A stretch of DNA of 38,602 nucleotides from JABWBR01 sp036741235 (GCA_036741235.1 DAINSQ010000024.1:1-38602), one strand, 5' to 3'. Shown: positions 1 through 8,643, numbered from the stretch's first letter. Translations and numbers: made by a program. Notes: generated by a model not told the origin, from the sequence alone.

Positions 1-56
1 CCTCATCCCCCCTCATAACCCCTCATCCCCCCTCATAACCCCTCATAACCCCTCAC
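1..56. repeat. Decamer tandem repeat at left edge
   Basis: Five and a half copies of a 10-bp unit, alternating CCTCATCCCC and CCTCATAACC, run from the window edge to just before the first gene. The array may continue leftwards. It has no spacers, so it is not a CRISPR array. It lies immediately upstream of the metalloprotease gene that starts at 76, which leaves no visible room for that gene's own promoter; the gene may depend on a promoter outside the window. Confidence 0.9.
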
Positions 57-75
57 AAGACATTCAAATCAAGTC

Positions 76-1548
76 ATGAAAAAACAGCTCATTACACTTC
101 TGACCTTGCTGGCCGGCTTTTCGGTCATTAGCGCGCAGCAGGCGGCGCCAAAACCTTGCGCTACCCCCGCATTCAAATCGGAGTGGCTCAAGCGCTATCA
201 GCAAAATCCGGATGCTTTTCCAAAAAGCAATGGGACCATGTATGTGGATATGACCATTCATATCATGGGCAACGACGCCGGGCAAGGATATTTTTCCATC
301 GCAAAAACACTGAACGCATTTTGCGAACTCAACGAAGATTTCGAGCAGGCTGATATTCAGTTTATTATAAAAGATATATTATATCACGACAATACGGAAT
401 ACTATAGCCACCAGGAGTTTGAGCCGGGTCTCGAAATGATGTACACATACAATGTACCTAATACCCTCAACTGTTATATCGTGGACGATCCTGCCGGCGC
501 CTGCGGTTACTCTGCTTATGGCATAGGTATCGCGTTGCAGAAGGGATGCATCAATACGGGCGACAATACCTGGGCGCATGAGGCCGGGCACGCACTGTCG
601 CTGCCGCACCCTTTCTACGGCTGGGAAGGATATGATCATAATTACAACCTCCCGGCGCCAGCTTTTGTCTTTGGCAATGAAGTGGAACGTATCGATGGCA
701 GTAATTGCCAAAATGCCGGCGACGGCTTCTGCGACACGGCGCCCGATTATCTCAATTACCGATGGGGGTGCGATAACAACAACAATAGCGTTACATCGCA
801 AAAAGACCCCACCGGCGTTTCATTTTATTCGGATGGCAGCCTGTTTATGTCGTATTCGCTTGACGCTTGCAGCCATAGGTTCTCCGACGACCAGATTGCC
901 GCTATGCGCGCCAATCTGCTCGACGATAATGTCGCCCTGATGAGCGAAACCCAACCTGATGGCATTATTGATGATAACCCCGTTCTGACGGCGGTTAACC
1001 CCGCCCAGGGAGCCTCGGCGCCCAATCCCAACGAAGTGACGCTGCAATGGGAACCCGTGCCCAACGCCACGCATTACGTGTTGCAACTCAACCCGTTCTC
1101 TTTTTTCAGCGTGGTAGTCGATCAGTTTATTGTTGAAGGCACTTCATTAACTGTCAGCGGCTTGTTGCCCAATCGCACTTATCATTGGCGCGTACGACCT
1201 TTCAATAATATCTATACCTGCACTTCGTTCACCAATTCGCAGCAATTTACAACCGGTAGTGTGACGAGTACTGACAATCCGGGCGAAAACCCGGCGCTAC
1301 GTATCTATCCCAATCCAATAAGCAAAGGGCAATCGCTGCACCTTCAAATCGGCGAGGACATGCAGGGCCAGGCGCTGATTACATTGTACACCGCTGCCGG
1401 CGCTCAGGTATGGAGCGGTACGCCCACCCTGGCCAAAGGCGACCAAATTATTGATTTGGGTATTGAATCGCTTTCTTCCGGCATTTACCTGTTGCGCATT
1501 ATTCAAGACGACAGGCAGTGGCAGTCAAAACTCATTATTCAACACTAA
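76..1548 (+). CDS. Secreted M43-like zinc metalloprotease with T9SS tail
   Basis: A 490-aa protein. Residues 1-20 form a signal peptide followed by Gln, as is usual in this phylum. The zinc motif HEAGHALSLPH lies at 168-178 (His168, Glu169, His172, His178). The metzincin Met-turn is probably LFMSYS around Met258, followed by a conserved Cys and Phe, as in pappalysin/cytophagalysin (MEROPS M43) enzymes. Ser replaces the usual Gly in HExxHxxGxxH. Residues about 300-395 look like a fibronectin-type beta domain, with the typical ending YHWRVRPFN. The last 85 residues (YPNP to the C terminus) resemble a T9SS type A sorting domain, so the protein is probably exported to the surface or medium. Substrate is unknown. 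A close paralogue starts one base after its stop. Confidence 0.88.
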   Translation: MKKQLITLLTLLAGFSVISAQQAAPKPCATPAFKSEWLKRYQQNPDAFPKSNGTMYVDMTIHIMGNDAGQGYFSIAKTLNAFCELNEDFEQADIQFIIKDILYHDNTEYYSHQEFEPGLEMMYTYNVPNTLNCYIVDDPAGACGYSAYGIGIALQKGCINTGDNTWAHEAGHALSLPHPFYGWEGYDHNYNLPAPAFVFGNEVERIDGSNCQNAGDGFCDTAPDYLNYRWGCDNNNNSVTSQKDPTGVSFYSDGSLFMSYSLDACSHRFSDDQIAAMRANLLDDNVALMSETQPDGIIDDNPVLTAVNPAQGASAPNPNEVTLQWEPVPNATHYVLQLNPFSFFSVVVDQFIVEGTSLTVSGLLPNRTYHWRVRPFNNIYTCTSFTNSQQFTTGSVTSTDNPGENPALRIYPNPISKGQSLHLQIGEDMQGQALITLYTAAGAQVWSGTPTLAKGDQIIDLGIESLSSGIYLLRIIQDDRQWQSKLIIQH

Positions 1549-1549
1549 T

Positions 1550-3103
1550 ATGATTATGGCGCGTATAGCTTTGATTGTCGGTTTTTTGTACTTCTTGATG
1601 GCCGGCGCGGGGGCGCAGGAAACAGTTAATCCCTGCGGTACGCTGATGGGGCGCAATGCCTGGCTCAAGCGATACCAGGCGGCGCCGGAGGCTTTCCCTA
1701 AAAGCAATACAACGCTATACGTGCCGCTTACCATACACCTGCTGGGCAGCGATAACGGACAGGGATACTTTTCTGTGGCCCGCCTGCTCGACGCCTTTTG
1801 TACCCTCAACAGTGATTTTGAAGATGCGAATATCCGGTTTTATCTGGAAGGAGACATTCGTTATCTGCCGAATTCATTCTGGAATTCGCACCCCAGCGTA
1901 CTCGACGGGGCCGAGATGATGTTTGAAAATAACGTAGCCAATACCATTAACTGCTACTTTATGTCAAATCCGGCGGGCAATTGCGGTTATAATCTGCCTT
2001 ATGCAGGCATTGCCATTCGCAAGGACTGCGCCGACGAATCCGACCATACCTGGGCGCACGAATTGGGCCACGCCTTGTCGTTGCCTCATCCGTTTATCGG
2101 CTGGGAAAACGGCGGTAGTTACGGCAACCCGCCGCACAATTACAACAACCCGGCGCCTCCTTTTGTTACCTACGACTATACCTACTTTAAAGATACGCTG
2201 ATCATTGATACGCTGATCATCGATACGGCATACGTAGAGTTGGTAGACGGCAGCAATTGCCAAATCGCCGCCGACGGCTTTTGCGATACTTCGCCCGATT
2301 ATCTGGCCGACAGGTGGCAGTGCAACGCCAATTCACAAAGCCCAACCCTGCAAACAGACCCGCTGGGCGTGACTTTTCGCTCCGACGGTACTTTGATCAT
2401 GTCATACAGCGACGATGCCTGCGCCAACAGGTTCTCTCCGGAGCAAATTGCGGCCATGCGCGCCAATCTGCTCGATGAAAAGCCGAATTTACTCTATAAT
2501 CAGACCTCAGAAACGCCGGTAGCCGGTATTACTAGTCTCGTTCAGCCCGCCGAGGCAGAACAAACGCCGTTCAACCAGACTATGCTACAGTGGTTGTCTG
2601 TGCCCAATGCGTCGCATTACCTGGTGCAGGTGAGCCGGTTGAGCGCTTTTCCCGGCAATATTACGCTGGAATTCGTAGTGACTGACACGATGATCGTTTT
2701 ACCCGCCCTGGATATCAATAAAACCTACTATTGGCGGGTAAGGCCCTTCAACCGGCAATTCCACTGTGTTGAATTTACCGGACACCGGTCGTTTGTGACG
2801 GCAGAGGTGTCGTCGACGCCTGCCATTTCAGGCGTGGAATCCATACAGCTTATTCCCAATTTGCTGACTCCCGGAGAACACCCCGCATTGGATATCCGTT
2901 CATCGAAGCAAATTGCGCTTCAAGCCGCGTTGACGGCAGCAGACGGCCGGGTTATGCAGCGCTTGTCGCTGGAGGTGCAACCCGGCGTCAACAGGTATCA
3001 ACTCGATTTGTCCGCTATTTTGCCTGCTGGATTTTATTCCTTGATCTGCACTGACGAAAACGGCGGCGTTTATGGGGCAAAACTAATCATCGCAGATCGT
3101 TGA
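1550..3103 (+). CDS. Secreted M43-like metalloprotease paralogue
   Basis: A 517-aa paralogue of the preceding gene with the same order: signal peptide, metzincin domain with HELGHALSLPH at about 170-180 and a Met-turn near Met284, fibronectin-like domain, and a weaker T9SS-like C-terminal domain. The open frame extends upstream to 1451 inside the neighbour, but the hydrophobic signal peptide begins after the ATG at 1550 (or 1556), so that start is chosen. The gene begins one base after the stop of gene 1, suggesting cotranscription and translational coupling. It carries an insert absent from gene 1, an in-frame repeat reading DTLIIDTLIIDT at about 215-226. Recent tandem duplication followed by divergence is inferred. 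Confidence 0.87.
   Translation: MIMARIALIVGFLYFLMAGAGAQETVNPCGTLMGRNAWLKRYQAAPEAFPKSNTTLYVPLTIHLLGSDNGQGYFSVARLLDAFCTLNSDFEDANIRFYLEGDIRYLPNSFWNSHPSVLDGAEMMFENNVANTINCYFMSNPAGNCGYNLPYAGIAIRKDCADESDHTWAHELGHALSLPHPFIGWENGGSYGNPPHNYNNPAPPFVTYDYTYFKDTLIIDTLIIDTAYVELVDGSNCQIAADGFCDTSPDYLADRWQCNANSQSPTLQTDPLGVTFRSDGTLIMSYSDDACANRFSPEQIAAMRANLLDEKPNLLYNQTSETPVAGITSLVQPAEAEQTPFNQTMLQWLSVPNASHYLVQVSRLSAFPGNITLEFVVTDTMIVLPALDINKTYYWRVRPFNRQFHCVEFTGHRSFVTAEVSSTPAISGVESIQLIPNLLTPGEHPALDIRSSKQIALQAALTAADGRVMQRLSLEVQPGVNRYQLDLSAILPAGFYSLICTDENGGVYGAKLIIADR
2192..2227 (+). repeat. In-frame 15-bp tandem repeat
   Basis: Two 15-bp units (GATACGCTGATCATT/C) plus a 6-bp partial third sit inside the second metalloprotease gene and encode repeated DTLII. 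The paralogue lacks this stretch. It looks like a slippage expansion in a surface loop between the zinc motif and the Met-turn. Confidence 0.85.
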
Positions 3104-3111
3104 GCGAATAA

Positions 3112-3699
3112 TTAGAAAAGATTGAACAAATGGCCCATATCGCGCTGCTTGGTGCGCAAGTAGGCCTCATTGTCCGCTTTGGGTACGATCACTAGTGGAA
3201 TGCGATTGACCAGTTGGACGGGAGCATTTTCAAACGCGTCTATTTTATCCGGATTGTTGGTAAGCAAATTGATGCGGCTGACGCCCAGCGACCGGAGCAT
3301 GTCAATGGCGATGTCGTAATGGCGGGCGTCAACCTCCAATCCGAGATGCAAATTGGCATCTATGGTATTGAAGCCCAGATCCTGCAGATTATAGGCTTTC
3401 AATTTATTAATAATACCGATCCCCCTGCCTTCCTGGCGCAAGTACAATAAAATGCCGTGTTCTTCGGCTATCATTTCCAATGCGCGTTCGAGTTGTTCGC
3501 CGCAATCGCAGCGCTGGGAGCCGAACAGGTCGCCGGTGATACACTCTGAATGGATACGCGTCAGTACGGGTTTGTCGAGTTCGCACGACTCGTGTATCAA
3601 TGCCAGGTGCGGCATCCAGTCGTCTGGGTAGTGCGCAAAGGCAACCATTTTGAATTTGCCCCAGTAGGTAGGTATGATGGCGCTTGCTTGCTGTTTCAA
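3112..3699 (-). CDS. ribA: GTP cyclohydrolase II
   Basis: A 195-aa monofunctional enzyme that opens the imidazole ring of GTP, the first step of riboflavin synthesis. The zinc ligands are visible as HSEC (Cys53) and RCDCG (Cys64 and Cys66). The signature RQEGRGIG at 88-95 contacts the GTP phosphates, and the conserved TNNPDKI follows later. The length fits the stand-alone enzyme rather than the RibBA fusion. The gene is convergent with the metalloprotease pair, only 8 bp away, and divergent from the DUF192 gene. No FMN riboswitch is visible in the 99-bp upstream gap. Confidence 0.96.
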   Translation of the reverse strand: MKQQASAIIPTYWGKFKMVAFAHYPDDWMPHLALIHESCELDKPVLTRIHSECITGDLFGSQRCDCGEQLERALEMIAEEHGILLYLRQEGRGIGIINKLKAYNLQDLGFNTIDANLHLGLEVDARHYDIAIDMLRSLGVSRINLLTNNPDKIDAFENAPVQLVNRIPLVIVPKADNEAYLRTKQRDMGHLFNLF

Positions 3700-3798
3700 T
3701 TAATGAATTGCTGTATATTGCCGAAAAAATAAGAACACAATAATAAGCTATTCGCAGCTATAAAAGTTTATAGATTCGCACAAGATTTTATTCTGGCT

Positions 3799-4335
3799 AT
3801 GACGCAAAAAAAATCCACGCTACGCAATCAGCCGCCCAAACGCCGCTACGGCGCGGGTATCGCGGTATTCATCATGGTTATAGTTATTTCTTTTGCCGGC
3901 TGGCTGATCTGGCAATCCGGTCAACGAAAACCTTCAGGGCCTATGTTCATCAAAGAGGGCGTCCTGCAATTTACAGCTACGCAGGGTGGCAACGCATTAC
4001 AGGAAATCGACATAGAAATCGCCGACGACGAACTGTCGAGGGAGCGGGGGTTGATGTGGCGAAAATCAATGGAAGAAGGGCAGGGCATGTTGTTTATCAT
4101 GGATGAAGAAGAGATGTTGGCATTTTGGATGTTAAACACCTACATACCTCTCGATCTGATTTTTGTTGATTCCGGTTTTAAGATAGTCACCATTCGAAAA
4201 AATGCCGTGCCGCAGCAGCTCGACCGCATTCCATCGAGTCAGCCGGCATTATATGTTGTAGAAGTAAATGCCGGTTTTTGCGATAAATTCGGCATCAGGG
4301 AGGGGCACTACATCGCTTTTGAGCGCCTGAAATAA
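3799..4335 (+). CDS. Membrane-anchored DUF192 protein
   Basis: A 178-aa protein with a basic N terminus, one membrane helix at about 20-41 and a periplasmic DUF192 domain over the last 120 residues. The family hallmark region is present (RERGLMWRKSM, then FWMLNTYIPLDLIFVD). The biochemical role of DUF192 is not established. The ATG at 3799 gives the expected short cytoplasmic tail. A strong bidirectional terminator follows the stop directly. The gene stands alone between divergent ribA and a convergent OmpA-family gene. Confidence 0.88.
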   Translation: MTQKKSTLRNQPPKRRYGAGIAVFIMVIVISFAGWLIWQSGQRKPSGPMFIKEGVLQFTATQGGNALQEIDIEIADDELSRERGLMWRKSMEEGQGMLFIMDEEEMLAFWMLNTYIPLDLIFVDSGFKIVTIRKNAVPQQLDRIPSSQPALYVVEVNAGFCDKFGIREGHYIAFERLK

Positions 4336-4376
4336 AAAAAGGGCTTCATCGAAATACCGATGAAGCCCTTTTTTTT
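4334..4376. terminator. Bidirectional intrinsic terminator
   Basis: An 18-bp perfect stem, A7 followed by GGGCTTCATCG paired with its complement and T7, encloses a short loop. A-runs and T-runs on the two flanks let it work on both strands, serving the DUF192 gene on plus and the OmpA-family gene on minus. Confidence 0.95.
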
Positions 4377-4388
4377 GGGAAGGAAGTA

Positions 4389-5852
4389 TTAATAACCTCC
4401 TGTTTTTTTCTGACCTGTATTGGCGGGCGGATCCATTTCCACGTCTTGAGACGTAGCTACGCGAAACTCCACCCTGCGGTTCATATAGCTGCTGCTGGCG
4501 GGTACCAGTGCATCGGTTTTTCCTTTCCAGTTGATTATCAGCCTGCCGCGGCCGATGCCGTGGTTGTTCACAAGGTGGTCCACGATGGCTTTAGCGCGCT
4601 GATAAGACAGGTATTCGTTGTATTCTTCGCTGCCGGTTTGGTCGGTATGGCCGATAATGACCAGTTTCATATTGGGATTGCCCTTGAGCATGCGAGCCAT
4701 GCTGGCCAGCGTGCCGTAGTCGGAGAATTTGATAGAAAAACTCTCGGTGCCGAAGTGTATCATCGGCAAGAACCATTCGGAGATGGGCCCCGGGCGACCG
4801 CCGCCGCCAGCGCCGCCGCCGCCCGTCGTGCCGCCGCCTGATTGATAATCCTGCAGGGCTTCTCTGATCAATTCCTTAACGCGGTCTTCCGTAACGCCGC
4901 CGCCGCCGATGGGGTTCTCCACGACGCCGTCGGCATTAACGCGTTCGCCGGCGCGGAGCGGATAGAACGGTTCTTTATCGCGAAAATCGGGAACGCCGTC
5001 TTTGTCGCTGTCGAGTACGCGGCCTTTCGTATCCACCGGCGCATTGGCGGGCGTATCGGGCTCCTGGTCAACAGCGTCAATAACGCCGTCACCGTCGGAA
5101 TCCTGGAGGCCTTCTTCCTGTTTTTTCTTGACGTCTTTCAGGTCGTTGAGTACAACATCGAGCGGATTGAGCCAATAGAGCGGTTCCGATAATTTGGAAG
5201 AATTGCCGAGGTTAAAGTTGACGCGAAGATTGGCGTAATGCATCAAGTCGCGGAACGGCGTGCGCACGCCCACTTCCTTTTCGGAGCCGTCCATGAGGTC
5301 GGCTCTACGGCCAAACAGCGTGCTGGTTTGCCATTCGAGGCCCACATTGATGCGTTTGCTGATGCGATAGGCCAGGCCCAAACCTGCGGTGGCATGCGGC
5401 GCAAAAGCGCGCTCGATGGTTGAATCCATCCGGCTTACGAGCTCCTCGTTTGTAAAGTTTGTTTCATAAAAATTGCCGCCGCCGCCGATAAGCGCGTATA
5501 GATTCATCTTGCGCACGCTCTGGTCGAAGCGGAAGCCGTTAAGCGAGATCACCAGAAAGCCGGTGCCTGCAAACATGTTGGAGGAGTAGGTCCTGTCGTC
5601 GCTCGTTGCCCCCTCGGCAATGGCATAAAGCCCGTCTGCGCGCAGGGAGAACATGTAGTCGATAGATTTTCTCACGTGAAGGCCTGCGCCGTAACCCGGT
5701 TTGGATTGTACGTCGCCGCTCAGAAAGAAATAGCCGCCATGCACGCCGACTTCCCACATACTCGCCGGGCGTTTACCGCCGCTATCCTGAGACCAGGCCA
5801 GATGGAATGCGAGCAGACAACTTAAAATCAGTAATGTACGTTTTTGAAACAT
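4389..5852 (-). CDS. OmpA-family outer membrane protein
   Basis: A 487-aa protein when started at the ATG at 5852, where a clean signal peptide (ending HLAWSQ) begins. Open starts upstream at 5882 and 5921 would put a polar tail before it. Order of parts: an outer-membrane beta-barrel-like region (about 25-220), two Asp-rich thrombospondin-3-like calcium repeats (DSDGDGVIDAVD at about 251 and DSDKDGVPDF at about 281), a Gly-rich linker at about 339-352, and a C-terminal OmpA peptidoglycan-binding domain with GHTDQTG at about 401-407 and NRRVEF near the end. It should tether the outer membrane to the cell wall. Upstream lies a hairpin leader at 5896-5928. Confidence 0.9.
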   Translation of the reverse strand: MFQKRTLLILSCLLAFHLAWSQDSGGKRPASMWEVGVHGGYFFLSGDVQSKPGYGAGLHVRKSIDYMFSLRADGLYAIAEGATSDDRTYSSNMFAGTGFLVISLNGFRFDQSVRKMNLYALIGGGGNFYETNFTNEELVSRMDSTIERAFAPHATAGLGLAYRISKRINVGLEWQTSTLFGRRADLMDGSEKEVGVRTPFRDLMHYANLRVNFNLGNSSKLSEPLYWLNPLDVVLNDLKDVKKKQEEGLQDSDGDGVIDAVDQEPDTPANAPVDTKGRVLDSDKDGVPDFRDKEPFYPLRAGERVNADGVVENPIGGGGVTEDRVKELIREALQDYQSGGGTTGGGGAGGGGRPGPISEWFLPMIHFGTESFSIKFSDYGTLASMARMLKGNPNMKLVIIGHTDQTGSEEYNEYLSYQRAKAIVDHLVNNHGIGRGRLIINWKGKTDALVPASSSYMNRRVEFRVATSQDVEMDPPANTGQKKTGGY

Positions 5853-5895
5853 AGGGGAAAAGGTTTTTGAGTTAGTGTTCATGGTTGTTAACGAT

Positions 5896-5928
5896 AAAAG
5901 GTTTGACGCGTTATTCGCCAAACCTTTT
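5896..5928 (-). promoter_or_regulatory. Leader hairpin before OmpA-family gene
   Basis: A perfect 10-bp inverted repeat (AAAAGGTTTG / CAAACCTTTT) with a 13-bp loop sits 44 bp upstream of the chosen start at 5852. It overlaps the alternative ATG at 5921, which argues against that start. There is no U-tract in the right place for a clear terminator. An mRNA-stabilising or translational role is inferred only. Confidence 0.5.
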
Positions 5929-6142
5929 AAGTAAGCCTGAAATAGGGCCTAATTGCGGGCCAGCGATCAAAGGCGCCTGTATATCCAAGTGATATAGAGC
6001 CGATTACAAATGCTATAATAAACAGTTGCCGTTGATATACTGGGTTAATAGGTGCAAATGCCTTACAAAGTTATTTTTTTATTTTGCTTGGTGTGTAAAA
6101 TTGGCCTGATTTTTTGAGCTATCAGGTTAGGTCGGAATCATT

Positions 6143-6150
6143 TACCTTTG
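6143..6150 (+). promoter_or_regulatory. -7 promoter box TACCTTTG
   Basis: This is a perfect match to the Bacteroidota -7 consensus TAnnTTTG. It overlaps a TTG that could be read as a start codon at 6148, so translation more likely begins at the ATG at 6169, leaving a leader of about 12 nt. A convincing -33 element is not visible. Confidence 0.65.
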
Positions 6151-6168
6151 CAAAAACCACCGATTGCT

Positions 6169-7275
6169 ATGTTGGAAAGCTGGTTATTACCTGTTCAGCC
6201 CGAAGATATTCTGACTACGCCTTTGCAAAAACACCAGTTTGGAAAGCGCATATATTGTTTTTCAGAAAATAACGCCAATCTGCGCCATACCAAAATTGCA
6301 CTGGTAGGTATAGGCGCCATTGACGCCAATGCGGTTCGTCAGGAGTTGTATCAGTTGGCTTTCCCTTTTGAAGGGTTGGAGATTGCTGACCTGGGTAACG
6401 CGCGGCGAAAAAATGTGGATTTTATTATTCCGTTGATCAAAGAATTGCACGATAGCCGGATTATGCCCATACTAATCAGCCCGGAGCCTTATCACCTCAT
6501 GGCGCAATACAAGGCTTTTTTGAGTTGGAAAGAGCTGATCAGCCTGGCCGTGGTTGACGAATCCATTCCGCTGGGCGATTCAGGGGCCAAGCGCAAATCG
6601 CACTATTTACAGGATATACTCTACGATAAAGACGGCGGCGTCTTTCACCTGGGCCTCATCGGCTGCCAGTCGCACCTGTCCCCCCCCGCTGCCTTTGAAG
6701 CCCTCGAACAACAACATTACGATTGCATAAGATTGGGCAAGGCTCGTACAGAATTGCAGGAAGTCGAACCCATTATCCGCGATGCCGATGTAATGGGATT
6801 TCATTTACAAGCCCTCAAACAATCGGAGGCGCCGGGGCTGGCAACGCCCACACCCAGCGGGTTTACGGTAGAAGAAGCCTGCCAGCTTTGCCGTTATGCC
6901 GGATTGAGCGACAAACTGAAGTCGTTCGGCGTGTTCGGCTTTCGCGAATCTCGCGATTTGCGCAGGCAAACCGCCCAGGTTGTCGCTCAAATGATTTGGT
7001 ATTTTATCGAAGGGTTTTATCAACGAAAAAATGATTACCCCGTATCTACTGACGGACTGGTAGAGTATATCGTCGATTTTAAACAGCAGGAATACCATAT
7101 CGTTTTTTGGAAAAGCCAGAAAAGCGGACGCTGGTGGATGCAAGTCCCCGGCAAAGCCGGCAAGAAGTACCAGCGCCATCACCTGGTGCCCTGCTCTTAT
7201 AACGATTATCGCCTGGCCTGTCAGGAAGAACTTCCCGACCGGCTGCTGAATGCTATGCGAAGGTTGCAGAGATGA
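6169..7275 (+). CDS. Arginase/formiminoglutamase-fold protein lacking metal ligands
   Basis: A 368-aa protein of the arginase/agmatinase/formiminoglutamase superfamily, recognised by the C-terminal pattern QSEAPG...TPSGFTVEEA and the overall length. The manganese-binding motifs are not preserved. Where GGDHS is expected the sequence reads SPEPY (about 104-108). Where DAHxD is expected it reads DESIP (about 130-134). Where SFDIDAFDPSDAPG is expected it reads GFHLQALKQSEAPG (about 210-223). A dimetal ureohydrolase reaction therefore looks unlikely, and a regulatory or scaffolding role is possible. Annotation pipelines may well call it formimidoylglutamase. The start at 6169 is preferred because a -7 promoter box covers the upstream TTG. 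Confidence 0.8.
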   Translation: MLESWLLPVQPEDILTTPLQKHQFGKRIYCFSENNANLRHTKIALVGIGAIDANAVRQELYQLAFPFEGLEIADLGNARRKNVDFIIPLIKELHDSRIMPILISPEPYHLMAQYKAFLSWKELISLAVVDESIPLGDSGAKRKSHYLQDILYDKDGGVFHLGLIGCQSHLSPPAAFEALEQQHYDCIRLGKARTELQEVEPIIRDADVMGFHLQALKQSEAPGLATPTPSGFTVEEACQLCRYAGLSDKLKSFGVFGFRESRDLRRQTAQVVAQMIWYFIEGFYQRKNDYPVSTDGLVEYIVDFKQQEYHIVFWKSQKSGRWWMQVPGKAGKKYQRHHLVPCSYNDYRLACQEELPDRLLNAMRRLQR

Positions 7276-7483
7276 AGAGGGGGGACTTACTGTGGGTTGT
7301 CGGTTTGCCAGTTCGTTTATCGGTTTACGCAATAGTCCAATAGTCCAACTTATGTGCCTTTGTAAAGAAATAGCTTATGCCCCGGTTTGTTACAAAGGCC
7401 CAAAGGGCACGAAGTACCACAAAGGCTTGGATTTCAAAGCTCCAAAGCCACTGCCAGTCCAAAAGTCTAATAGTCTGATAGTC
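7276..7483. repeat. Intergenic short-word repeats
   Basis: A convergent gap filled with short repeated words: AATAGTCC twice in a row, AAAGTCTAATAGTCTGATAGTCTC (three copies of a 9-10 bp unit), and an AAAGGCCCAAAGGGCACGAAG-type stretch. It also contains GTTTATCGGTTTA, which resembles words at 36370 and 38115. No coding potential or terminator is evident. Confidence 0.6.
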
Positions 7484-8221
7484 TCAGCGCCTTTTCTTGT
7501 ATGAGGAGAAGAAACTCCGCACGCGCATTTGCAGCACTCCCCAGATAGCCTCTTTAATAATGCCTCTCGACATTTTGGAGCTGCCTTCCAGGCGGTCGGT
7601 AAATGTGATGGGGACTTCTTTGATGGAAAAACCCAGTGACCGGGAGGCAAATTTCATTTCGATCTGGAAAGCATAACCGACAAATCGAATTTTTTGCAAA
7701 TCAATTGCTTCAAGTACAGGACGGGTATAACATACAAAGCCGGCGGTGGGGTCTTTGACCGGCATCCAGGTGATACAGCGTACATAAAGCGAAGCGCCGT
7801 AAGACAATAAAATGCGGTTGTAAGGCCAGTTTTCGAGGCGTCCGCCTTTTACATAACGCGAACCTACAGCAACATCGGCGTCATTGGCGGCGCAGGCGTC
7901 GTACAAGCGGAGCAGATCGGCCGGACTGTGCGAGAAATCGGCGTCCATCTCGAAAAAATAGTAATAATGGCGTTGAAGCCCCCATTCAAAACCGGCGATA
8001 TAAGCTGTGCCGAGGCCCAGCTTGCCGCTTCGTTCCATCAAAAACAGAGATTCAGGATATTTTGCTTGCAGGGCTTTGACCAATGCGGCGGTGCCGTCGG
8101 GCGATCCGTCGTCTACGATTAGCACATGAAATGGCTTGCCCAGTGAAAACACCGTGTCAATCATCCTGACGATGTTTTCCCGTTCGTTGTAGGTCGGTAT
8201 AATGACTAAGCTATCTGACAA
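7484..8221 (-). CDS. Polyprenol monophosphomannose synthase-like glycosyltransferase
   Basis: A 245-aa family 2 glycosyltransferase of the dolichol-phosphate mannose synthase (DPM1) type. It starts with IIPTYNERENI, followed by VDDGSPDGT, then the metal-binding EMDADFSH and the DPM-type VGSRYVKGG and DPTAGFVCY motifs. It probably transfers a sugar, likely mannose, from a nucleotide donor to a lipid phosphate carrier on the cytoplasmic face. There are no extra membrane helices, so it is the short soluble form. It is last in a minus-strand run with a 2TM-domain gene 53 bp upstream. Confidence 0.9.
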   Translation of the reverse strand: MSDSLVIIPTYNERENIVRMIDTVFSLGKPFHVLIVDDGSPDGTAALVKALQAKYPESLFLMERSGKLGLGTAYIAGFEWGLQRHYYYFFEMDADFSHSPADLLRLYDACAANDADVAVGSRYVKGGRLENWPYNRILLSYGASLYVRCITWMPVKDPTAGFVCYTRPVLEAIDLQKIRFVGYAFQIEMKFASRSLGFSIKEVPITFTDRLEGSSKMSRGIIKEAIWGVLQMRVRSFFSSYKKRR

Positions 8222-8274
8222 ATTGAGGGCGTTTGCTCTAAAAAAAGAAGCCCCAAATATAGGGGATATTATTT

Positions 8275-8643
8275 TTATACCAAATCCTGTTCTTCCCAGT
8301 TCTTGCGGGATTGTTTCTGGAGCGTTTTCAGGTCGAGCGAGTCTTCTTCATCATTGTCGTTCCGGCGACGGGATCCTCCGCCTTCCAATCGTTTTAACTC
8401 GCGCTCCATCTCCTTCTCCTCCCAGTCTTGTGCAAGCCAAGGCAGGCCAAAAGCAGAAAAATAATGGCTGATGAGACCGATAGACCAGCCTAGTGTCGGA
8501 AAAATAAACCACCAGGCGCCAGAGTAGGTTACTACGTTGAGTAAAAACAGGAAGGTATTAACTGCAATGAATGCGCCCAGGTGACCATAAAATCCTTTTT
8601 TGGCCTGTACGCGCTTTTGAGCTTTGACGAGGTTGCGATCCAT
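8275..8643 (-). CDS. 2TM-domain protein
   Basis: A 122-aa small membrane protein. Two closely spaced hydrophobic helices (about 22-40 and 45-66) are separated by a short Gly/Trp turn and preceded by the basic stretch AQKRVQAKKGFYGHL. This matches the 2TM domain family, found in Bacteroidota alone or attached to histidine kinases. The C-terminal half is charged and probably cytoplasmic (KEMERELKRLEGGGSRRR). Function is unknown. Confidence 0.85.
   Translation of the reverse strand: MDRNLVKAQKRVQAKKGFYGHLGAFIAVNTFLFLLNVVTYSGAWWFIFPTLGWSIGLISHYFSAFGLPWLAQDWEEKEMERELKRLEGGGSRRRNDNDEEDSLDLKTLQKQSRKNWEEQDLV

Noticed and set aside
1..56. Possible CRISPR array
   Set aside because: The units are 10 bp and contiguous, with no spacers and no cas genes nearby.
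6148..6168. TTG start adding seven residues to the arginase-fold protein
   Set aside because: The TTG is part of a perfect TACCTTTG -7 promoter box, so it is upstream of the expected transcript start.
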